Shown here piece by piece: positions 1 to 5,330 of a stretch of DNA of 5,330 nucleotides (its first letter is position 1; every line of letters begins with the position of its first letter). Origin of the DNA: Candidatus Latescibacteria bacterium 4484_7 (lineage in GTDB: Bacteria; Krumholzibacteriota; Krumholzibacteriia; Krumholzibacteriales; Krumholzibacteriaceae). The DNA lies in assembly GCA_002085285.1 (NCBI GenBank), contig NATK01000149.1:1-5330 (forward strand), written 5' to 3'. The position numbers and the translations under genes are program-made. The notes below the pieces were generated by a model. That model worked only from the letters and a program-made list of their open reading frames with translations, ran no database searches and was not told where the DNA came from.

Positions 1-42
1 CAAAGAAATAATAAACGGATAACCAAATTGATTTGACACATA

Positions 43-71
43 ATAATATTTGCCGGTGATTGCTTTGTCAA
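43..71 (-). promoter_or_regulatory. Candidate sigma70-type promoter reading out of the left edge
   Basis: On the minus strand, TTGACA (71-66) is separated by exactly 17 bases from TATTAT (48-43). That is a perfect -35 and a 5-of-6 -10 match to the bacterial housekeeping consensus, in an AT-rich gap. Transcription would begin near position 36 and run leftward, so it would serve a gene outside the window on the same strand. The rest of the 1-108 gap shows no convincing intrinsic terminator for the operon: after the stop at 109 there is only a weak CAG...CTG pairing followed by a broken T-rich stretch. Consensus promoters vary between phyla, so this is a prediction only. Confidence 0.5.
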
Positions 72-108
72 TAAATAAGAACAGTCGAAGACACCGCTGC
101 AAGTCAAT

Positions 109-1677
109 TCATCCGAGGGATGACAGGTATCGCTGTATCTCCCTTCTGACCTCTTCTCTGATCTGTCCACCTCGCGTAGCAAGACGCTGAAGCGTCATCT
201 TGTCTACATAACGCACATGAATGAACTTCCTCAGCGCAGTGAGAGGGATCTTGGCCGGATTCATTAGAAGATTGAGCGGAACGCTCTTATTGGCGAATCC
301 GGTGTAGAAATCTCTTCTATTGGCTACGATGGAAAGGATCCTCAATGATCTGCACCTCGACGCAATAAGCGGGACGATACCTGGTTTGCTTATCACCTTT
401 GGATTGTTCAGCAGCTCGACCAGGACATTGTCATTGTCCATGTAAGTCATTACAAGTGTCTTGTAACTGATGTTCTCAAACTTGCCCACCTCTGACCACT
501 TGATATCGTTCGGTTTCCAGTCTTCCTGAACGAACAGCTCGAAGGGCACCTCGTTCAGCGATATCACAAGAAGAGATTCATCAAGCTCGAATCCCTGAAC
601 GGCAATGAGGTCCTTCAATCTCGAGGCGCCGTATGACGAAGCAAACGAAATCTCTATCTTCCCCTCACCCGAATTTTCTATGAATATCGACATCGTACTC
701 AAGATGTCCGGCTTGCTGGAGCTTCTCTTCAAGATCGGGTGAGTCAAGATTGCATAGAGGATCGAGGAACCGAGCACAATATCCCTGATAGAATGAGCCT
801 TGTTTTCCTGCGCTCTGAAAAGGTCCACCATCATGCGGCCAGCTTCTTTCTCGTAAAGCCTATCGAAAATCTCACTCCACCGATCCCGAAGCTTTGCCGC
901 GAGAAGTAGCGTAGAGCTTCCGAATCTCAGGTAACCACCCTTTAAGCCGTCGAGCTTCCATCTGGTAGCCTCGACCTTCGAAAGAATGGAAGCGGCGAGT
1001 TTAGGGTGTGATTCAATATCTATCGAACTTATTAATAATGTGAGTCTTATCAGATGCGCTTCGAGCTCTACCTTAAGTCTTTCAACCACCGCATCGTTCC
1101 ATCTTTCATCTGAGCTGCCCATCGCTATTCTGACTCCATCGCTCCAGCTCTCCCAGGGAGTCTCTGCGTTTTCTTCGCCCTGATTCGGCAATCTGAACGA
1201 CGTGGAAAGAAAAAGTACCTTTTTCTTGAACCACCCGTACCTCCCATCCGCTTCAGAATCTTCGGCCTTCTGATACCCGAATCTTTCGCTCATCACACGG
1301 CGCACGTTTTTGAAATCTATAAATTCCCCGGCCAATGATTCGATCGAAGGAGTAACGAGGAGCATTGAGTGCAAGAGCCTTATTCCCTCAGTGTCCCCTT
1401 TGAGAGCCATAGCGGCAATCTGCATGATGACATCTTCTGGAGACTCGGTCCGATTGAGAAATTCGCCGAGCGACTCCATCGTGGAATAGATACTCTCCTG
1501 CGAGGCCATGTCTCTAAGCTCGTCCAGTATACCCCTTTTCGGATAATACTTCTCTATCTGCTGAATGACCGGGGAGAATGGCAGCTCTACAGGAAAAGAA
1601 ATGATCTTTCTTCCTGCTGATAATCCGTCGTATGTGATTGTTCTTTTGTCAACCATGTCAACCGTCGTTAAATGCAT
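109..1677 (-). CDS. Cytoplasmic alpha-helical protein with C-terminal NP repeats, function unknown
   Basis: Protein of 522 residues with no signal peptide or membrane segment, so probably cytoplasmic. It looks mostly alpha-helical. Residues about 30-130 and 190-320 are helix-rich, with charged amphipathic stretches such as ERLKVELEAHLIRLTLLISS. About 325-390 is a more beta-like segment (ISTMSIFIENSG-type strands, KIEISFASSYG, LLVISLNEVPFELFV). The C-terminus (about 405-520) contains two aligned units of about 48 residues: LLNNPKVISKPGIVPLIASR at 422-441 and LLMNPAKIPLTALRKFIHVR at 470-489. Each is followed by a helix ending in a (I/V/L)A.R motif (VANRR, LATRG). This resembles the '...avl.NP.lt...i..ia...' and '...aLv.NPktPl..al..l' tails of helical-repeat proteins recalled from deltaproteobacteria and acidobacteria, whose role is not established. 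The last visible operon gene, it is the only product not apparently exported, so a regulatory or assembly role is conceivable but unproven. Confidence 0.85.
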   Translation of the reverse strand: MHLTTVDMVDKRTITYDGLSAGRKIISFPVELPFSPVIQQIEKYYPKRGILDELRDMASQESIYSTMESLGEFLNRTESPEDVIMQIAAMALKGDTEGIRLLHSMLLVTPSIESLAGEFIDFKNVRRVMSERFGYQKAEDSEADGRYGWFKKKVLFLSTSFRLPNQGEENAETPWESWSDGVRIAMGSSDERWNDAVVERLKVELEAHLIRLTLLISSIDIESHPKLAASILSKVEATRWKLDGLKGGYLRFGSSTLLLAAKLRDRWSEIFDRLYEKEAGRMMVDLFRAQENKAHSIRDIVLGSSILYAILTHPILKRSSSKPDILSTMSIFIENSGEGKIEISFASSYGASRLKDLIAVQGFELDESLLVISLNEVPFELFVQEDWKPNDIKWSEVGKFENISYKTLVMTYMDNDNVLVELLNNPKVISKPGIVPLIASRCRSLRILSIVANRRDFYTGFANKSVPLNLLMNPAKIPLTALRKFIHVRYVDKMTLQRLATRGGQIREEVRREIQRYLSSLG

Positions 1678-3338
1678 GAATGATTCCTGAGGGTATCCAT
1701 GCTTCGCCTTTCCCGTATGAAGAAGGTGGAAAACCTCAAGCGACCTGCATCGACCCGAGCTGCCAGATCGATCGTATAGCCTTCACCATACATGCTGTGC
1801 CATGGAAACACTCCAGAAGGAGACGGAGCATAGTAATAGAAAACGGGTCGGCCATGAAACGAAATGGCGTCGAGGATGAAAAGATCGACACCAAATCTTC
1901 TGCTAAATAGCGACATTTTCACCCATAATGATGCCGATACCCCGCTCGATGCCCCGTCATGACAATAATCGCACGTGATACGGCTATCCGACATCACTCC
2001 ATTCATGTAAGCAAGCGAACCATGCAACCTCAGATTGGATTCGGGTGACTCTTTTTCATGCAAACCGGCAAAAGGCACAGTCGTTCTATTGTATCTCCTA
2101 CCAAATGAAAATCTTAAAAGCGGGGAAAACACCCCATCGTTAAAGGTGAATTGTCCAGCGAACACAGAGCTCTGATAATCTTTATTGCCGTTACCGCTGA
2201 GGTATCTTTCAAAATTCAACGCCAATTCTCTTCCAGTACCGAAACTCCTCTTCAAAACCAGTTCCATACCCCTTTGAAGACGATTCATGCTGATGGCTCT
2301 ACCAAGAATTCTCCCGTAAGGCGTGAAATAATTCGCCGGAGAAGAGGCAATATTGAATGCGATACTTTTCTGTTCACCCTTGCCCAACCCTTTGATGCAA
2401 TATGCCGGCGAACCACTGCCGTCCGAAACGCACTCCACCGCGACATGTAGATTCTCCTCTTCAAACTCTGCATCGAAAGAACATATACCCCTTGACTCAT
2501 CCGAAAAAGCCCTCGTGACGAAAGAGCCGAATTTCAACCTCCCCGTTCCGAACATAATAGAAGCAGCATCCAATCTCTCAGCATTATTAGGAAACCCTTG
2601 GTAATCGAAAAACCTCCTGCGGCCCTTTACGGCAAAAAATGAAAAAACTCCTCCCCTACAAAAAAGCGACGCGCCCCTGACAAGATTGCCATATAGAGCA
2701 GTGTGATGGAAGACGCCCTCCTCTTTGAAAAAAGGAAAACCGCTGCTGAACGGATAATCGAAGTACGGAACGGAAACGAGCAGACCTCCTCCGAAGTTAA
2801 GCGACATATCTCCCAGTGCAAAGCCAAGAGGCACCCTTTCCGAAAGTCTCTCCACATAGAACGACGAAAGGTTCCCGGCACTTTCTTCATCCTTAAACCT
2901 CACATACGATCTTATCCTTTCCACATCGATTCTCGAGTACCAATCGAACACAGTGCCTCTACCATGATTTGAGACATAGTAATTCGCCCTCGTCACTAGA
3001 AATGCTTTTCTCATCCCGCCCCGTTTTATTCTCCTCGATGGAGCAGACGTTTGAGACGATACATTTGCCTTTGAACCGTCCGATTCGGCGCCACAGAAAA
3101 TTGCGCCTTCCTTCAGTGGCTCAACCGAATCGACCGCTTCTGCACAAAACGCAAAGGCAGAATCATAAGGATCCTCTTCCTCAAATTCATAGGCCTCCCT
3201 GCTCACCGGCGTCTCGTCCGCAATGGAAAACTCGTTATCTCCCTTACGATCCCCCCTCGCCAGGTAGGAAGAACAGCTGTTGGAGACAAAAACAGAAAGG
3301 AAACAAGATATCACAACGAATCTAAACACCTCAACCAC
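1668..3338 (-). CDS. Exported beta-barrel protein of the helix-hairpin-helix-barrel type, HHH domain absent
   Basis: Predicted outer-membrane protein of 556 residues; function unknown. The start is GTG at 3338, with GTG at 3329 possible. Residues about 4-22 form a signal peptide (FRFVVISCFLSVFVSNSC). Cys22 has no good lipobox, so lipidation is doubtful. Residues about 33-90 are a very acidic, low-complexity-like linker, followed by a basic patch (SRRIKRGGMRK, 101-111). From about 112 the sequence is barrel-like. ALGDMSLNFGGGLLVS (174-189), then NLVRGASLFCRGGVFSFFAVKGRR (218-241), NYFTPYGRILGRAISMN (336-352) and a late VFYYYAPSPSGVFPW...GEGY segment (499-521) follow the order seen in barrels fused to ComEA-like HHH domains: GDY..FGQGL, ffRGa, then a late Y.YE.d..g..p segment. 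The LN.A...L..lPGIG motif of the HHH is not found, so this is a shorter variant. Its start overlaps the PorV-like gene by 28 bp. The barrel call is fairly sure; the family link comes from recalled patterns and is moderate. Confidence 0.8.
   Translation of the reverse strand: MVEVFRFVVISCFLSVFVSNSCSSYLARGDRKGDNEFSIADETPVSREAYEFEEEDPYDSAFAFCAEAVDSVEPLKEGAIFCGAESDGSKANVSSQTSAPSRRIKRGGMRKAFLVTRANYYVSNHGRGTVFDWYSRIDVERIRSYVRFKDEESAGNLSSFYVERLSERVPLGFALGDMSLNFGGGLLVSVPYFDYPFSSGFPFFKEEGVFHHTALYGNLVRGASLFCRGGVFSFFAVKGRRRFFDYQGFPNNAERLDAASIMFGTGRLKFGSFVTRAFSDESRGICSFDAEFEEENLHVAVECVSDGSGSPAYCIKGLGKGEQKSIAFNIASSPANYFTPYGRILGRAISMNRLQRGMELVLKRSFGTGRELALNFERYLSGNGNKDYQSSVFAGQFTFNDGVFSPLLRFSFGRRYNRTTVPFAGLHEKESPESNLRLHGSLAYMNGVMSDSRITCDYCHDGASSGVSASLWVKMSLFSRRFGVDLFILDAISFHGRPVFYYYAPSPSGVFPWHSMYGEGYTIDLAARVDAGRLRFSTFFIRERRSMDTLRNHSCI
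1685..1688 (-). promoter_or_regulatory. Ribosome binding site AGGA for the helical-repeat gene
   Basis: AGGA lies seven bases before the ATG at 1677 and inside the last codons of the barrel gene. It supports 1677 over the ATG at 1656, which has no comparable element. The resulting 10-bp overlap with the upstream TAA (1670-1668) suits translational coupling. Confidence 0.55.
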
Positions 3339-4132
3339 CCAACCCCCAAATAGATGGAGCTTCCAAGATACGGATGATCGGATACTGACACACTGATCCA
3401 GACCTGTTCGATAATTATCGATGCTCCGACAAAGATCTCATTGCTCGCAACCCTGAACCCTGACTCGAAGATTGCCGTTTCGCTGTAGTCGTATCTAAAA
3501 CCCATCCTCGTATCACTACCCGAATAGATATTCCTGTAAACATTGTAGACGATATGGACTCTGCGGAGATTCAAGGAGGCAAGAAACCCCTCAGATTCCC
3601 CATCAGCCCCGCATCCGAAAAGGATCGATCTTATACCGATCTCTATGAATCGGTTTGGGACAATGGACAGTTCAGCCGATATTGCATTCTCGTACGATTT
3701 GCCGAATCCACTGGAGCTTAAACCGGTGAGATCGTATTTCAGACCCAATATCCACCTCTTCTTGGAAAAAGCAGACCCCGTATAGGCGCTCAACCTTTCT
3801 TCTTCGAACCGTTCAAATCCAAACATCGAAAGTCTCATCGTAACTTGATAATTCTTCGAATGGAGACTAGCACCGATACCGTCACTGCTAAGGCCAGGAA
3901 TGCCGTAATAATCAGCGTGATCGAATGAAAAGAAGAGATAGCATCTTTGCTCGAAGAATCCGGCTGGGTTGAAGTGTCCTGAAGGAGGCAGCGCACCGCC
4001 CATACCCATTCTATGCGTATTGCTCAAGGGACCTGAGCAAATCGGATTCGCAATAAAGAGGGTTAACAAAACATAAACAATAACTACCATCAACGCCTGA
4101 ATACAATGACAGGCCTTTTCACCCTTCTGCAT
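3311..4132 (-). CDS. PorV/UPF0164-like outer-membrane beta-barrel protein
   Basis: Predicted small outer-membrane barrel of 273 residues. With the start at 4132 the N-terminus is MQKGEKACHCIQAL followed by a hydrophobic stretch (about 15-28, VVIVYVLLTLFIA), a normal signal peptide with a charged n-region. The frame opens as far as 4225, but that would overlap the previous gene by 136 bp and add an Arg/Trp-rich leader. The ATG at 4090 (259 residues) overlaps the previous stop as TGATG and is a real alternative, though its signal peptide would lack positive charge. The mature N-terminus, RMGMGGALPPSGHFNPAGFF, matches the lG.gGA...NPAgl signature of PorV/UPF0164 barrels, with a shortened loop between the two halves. 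The C-terminus has HPYLGSSIYLGVGW, like the closing HP.LG strand of that group. Between them are alternating aromatic/hydrophobic strands and Gly/Ser turns. PorV proteins escort type IX secretion substrates, but a transport or secretion role here is inferred. The TGA lies within the next gene. Confidence 0.8.
   Translation of the reverse strand: MQKGEKACHCIQALMVVIVYVLLTLFIANPICSGPLSNTHRMGMGGALPPSGHFNPAGFFEQRCYLFFSFDHADYYGIPGLSSDGIGASLHSKNYQVTMRLSMFGFERFEEERLSAYTGSAFSKKRWILGLKYDLTGLSSSGFGKSYENAISAELSIVPNRFIEIGIRSILFGCGADGESEGFLASLNLRRVHIVYNVYRNIYSGSDTRMGFRYDYSETAIFESGFRVASNEIFVGASIIIEQVWISVSVSDHPYLGSSIYLGVGWLRCLDSL
3343..3347 (-). promoter_or_regulatory. Possible G-rich ribosome binding site before a GTG start
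   Basis: A GGGGG run sits four bases before the GTG at 3338. It is the only Shine-Dalgarno-like element near this start and lies inside the end of the PorV-like coding sequence. The GTG at 3329 is an alternative start; it would give an N-terminus beginning MFRFVV, and a GGTGGTT stretch lies just upstream of it. The match is weak, so the start remains open between these two. Confidence 0.25.
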
Positions 4133-5330
4133 ACCACCCCACCACCTCCAACAAATTCGACGAGACAGATGTACACGCCCGTGCTCACCACTGTCCCAGA
4201 GGACGATCTGCCGTCCCAAAAGCACGAAAATATCCTGTCGGAACCGGAAATCCCGATGATCTTCCTAACCTCCATGCCATTCATGTCGAATATCCTGACG
4301 CAACATCCAGTTTCTGCATGCAAGATAGATACTGTTATACTAGTTCCGCCGTACTTCGGATCGAATCTGTCCGGAGCGATGATCACCGAGCCAGCAGAAG
4401 GCAGATTGCTCGTTGTGATGGAATTGGCTTCGCCGGGAGTCGCTCCGCCGTTCGAACCACTCATCTGCCATATGGCAATTCTTCCCGTACTGCACAGCTC
4501 GCTGGACACCCGTTCTATGCTGACACCTCTCTTTGAGGAAAGAAGATCGCTGTATCGAATGCTCTCAACCAGGCGACCGAAGTGATCGAAAATCTCTACG
4601 ACGTCTGCGTAGGCACCCCCATTTATAGAAGAGGGGGAATCGTTCAGCCTCGGCCATCCCCCCGTCGGAACGGCTGCCGGACTCGAGCATTGAGGATACT
4701 GCAAGTGAAAGGATTCTATGTCCTGACAAAGGATCAGATAATCGTATGGGGCGATGACCAGGCGATCGTCTGCAATGAGTCTCTCCCTACCCGTTGCATC
4801 GGCCATATACCAACCTTCAAGGTTGACAGGAAAGCCGCTGTTATTGAACAGTTCGAGCCATTCACCAAATCCACTCTCAGGCCTGTACATGATTTCATTG
4901 ACGAGCAGTTTGCCAGGAGATGTATAGAGGAACAACTCTGCCGCATTACCACCGCCGTAAGAATTGGAATCGTCATCCACTCCCACCTCCAGAAGCAGCG
5001 AGTCACAATCAAACGAAACATCGAACGAGCAGGTCAGAGAATCTGCACCGCCAGGCGGGATATCGACGAATCTATCTATCGTGTAAATCTCCTTGCCGGC
5101 ACCGTACTCATCTATAGAAACGTTCAGGGCAATATTCCGACTGAACGGCTCAGCACCTGCATTTCGCACTATTATCTCGAAGGGAAGGTTTGAGCCTTTG
5201 CACGGAAGGGACCTGCAGCTTCTAAGCTCCAAAACGATATTAGCGGGATTCGATGCCACCACGCATTCAGATCCAGCCCGGGAAACAGAAAGCATCGAGA
5301 CAACAACGATAATAAATATGCCTTCGATAA
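4090..5330 (-). CDS. Secreted CARDB / lamin-tail / FlgD-like protein, 5' end beyond window
   Basis: Multidomain exported protein; no enzymatic residues recognised. The first ATG in the window is at 5295, but the frame stays open to the right edge. The codons before that ATG read IEGIFIIVVVS, continuing into MLSVSRA-GSE, which looks like a signal-peptide core with an S-R-A cleavage site. No ATG, GTG or TTG lies between 5295 and the edge in this frame, so the true start is just outside. Residues below count from the 5295 Met. About 15-125 resembles CARDB (beta-rich, PGG turn near 81, GGGNAAELFL near 114-123). About 130-293 is a lamin-tail domain (LTD): LLVNEIMYRP, GEWLELFNNSG, VNLEGWYMAD, GWPRLNDSPSS, GVSIERVS, and a GGATPGEANS exit motif. 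About 300-400 is a FlgD-Ig/Por-tail-like sandwich: VRIFDMNGMEVRKI, FWDGRSSSG, STGVYICLVEF. Thirteen cysteines are unusual for such a protein. First gene of the visible operon; the TGA at 4092-4090 lies within the next gene. The domain calls are fairly sure; the role, perhaps a surface-displayed or secreted structural protein, is inference. Confidence 0.88.
   Translation of the reverse strand, partial: IEGIFIIVVVSMLSVSRAGSECVVASNPANIVLELRSCRSLPCKGSNLPFEIIVRNAGAEPFSRNIALNVSIDEYGAGKEIYTIDRFVDIPPGGADSLTCSFDVSFDCDSLLLEVGVDDDSNSYGGGNAAELFLYTSPGKLLVNEIMYRPESGFGEWLELFNNSGFPVNLEGWYMADATGRERLIADDRLVIAPYDYLILCQDIESFHLQYPQCSSPAAVPTGGWPRLNDSPSSINGGAYADVVEIFDHFGRLVESIRYSDLLSSKRGVSIERVSSELCSTGRIAIWQMSGSNGGATPGEANSITTSNLPSAGSVIIAPDRFDPKYGGTSITVSILHAETGCCVRIFDMNGMEVRKIIGISGSDRIFSCFWDGRSSSGTVVSTGVYICLVEFVGGGGVVCRRVKRPVIVFRR
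4144..4149 (-). promoter_or_regulatory. Candidate ribosome binding site GGAGGT for the PorV-like gene
   Basis: GGAGGT, followed by a G-rich run, lies 11 bases before the ATG at 4132. It is embedded in the codons for the Gly-Gly-Gly-Gly stretch near the end of the lamin-tail protein, so the glycine tract could serve both genes. It favours 4132 over the ATG at 4090, which has only a weak AGG-type match upstream. The spacing is rather long, and glycine codons give G-rich sequence anyway, so this could be coincidence. Confidence 0.4.

Noticed and set aside
33..71. Inverted TTGACA (33-38) / TGTCAA (66-71) pair as an operator or a rightward promoter
   Set aside because: The arms match over only six bases, 27 bases apart. 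The rightward copy has no -10-like hexamer at 17 bp and would read antisense into the operon.
76..108. Intrinsic terminator after the operon's last visible stop
   Set aside because: Only a three-base CAG/CTG pairing with a large loop and an interrupted T-rich tail is present, too weak to call.
2969..3325. Plus-strand open frame of 118 codons, proline/arginine-rich
   Set aside because: Antisense to the signal peptide and acidic linker of the barrel gene. The composition is what the complement of Glu/Asp/Ser-rich codons would give.
3270..3338. Lipoprotein call for the large barrel protein at Cys22
   Set aside because: The residues before the cysteine (V-S-N-S) do not fit the usual lipobox pattern, and barrel proteins of this kind are normally not lipidated.
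4106..4585. Plus-strand open frame of 159 codons
   Set aside because: Antisense shadow of the FlgD-like end of the lamin-tail gene and the start of the PorV-like gene. No motif or separate regulatory signal was seen.
4582..5193. Plus-strand open frame of 203 codons opposite the lamin-tail gene
   Set aside because: It lies entirely antisense to a frame with recognisable lamin-tail and CARDB motifs. Its translation is Arg/Thr/His-rich without domain-like patterning.

Overview
The window is one tightly packed, leftward (minus-strand) operon segment of four protein-coding genes with almost no intergenic DNA. No RNA genes, CRISPR arrays, transposons or phage genes were seen. The set is a secreted CARDB/lamin-tail/FlgD-like protein, a small PorV-like barrel, and a larger barrel of the kind usually fused to a helix-hairpin-helix (HHH) domain. 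That combination points to a didermic, uncultured bacterium of the Fibrobacteres-Chlorobi-Bacteroidetes (FCB) superphylum or a neighbouring candidate phylum such as Krumholzibacteriota, Eisenbacteria, Latescibacterota or Zixibacteria. The assignment rests on gene content alone and is an inference.

Layout in transcription order, right to left. (1) 5330-4090: a CARDB + lamin-tail + FlgD/Por-tail-like secreted protein. It is cut by the right edge, and what looks like its signal peptide lies exactly at the cut. (2) 4132-3311: a 273-residue exported beta-barrel resembling PorV/UPF0164 proteins. (3) 3338-1668: a 556-residue exported protein whose barrel portion resembles the outer-membrane part of HHH (ComEA-like) barrel proteins, but an acidic linker sits where the HHH would be expected. 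(4) 1677-109: a 522-residue, apparently cytoplasmic protein ending in alpha-helical 'NP' repeats of a family with no assigned function. (5) 108-1: a short gap with no convincing terminator but a strong-looking sigma70-type promoter (TTGACA, 17 bp, TATTAT) that reads out of the left edge.

Each start codon lies inside the preceding gene (overlaps of about 43, 28 and 10 bp), so the four genes are probably co-transcribed and translationally coupled. Three products appear to be exported, and two of them are predicted outer-membrane barrels. The simplest reading is a cell-envelope module in which a surface or secreted multidomain protein is handled or anchored by its own small barrel and a larger partner barrel. 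The cytoplasmic helical-repeat protein could be a regulator or assembly factor. No enzymatic active site was recognised in any of the four, so the joint function is unknown.
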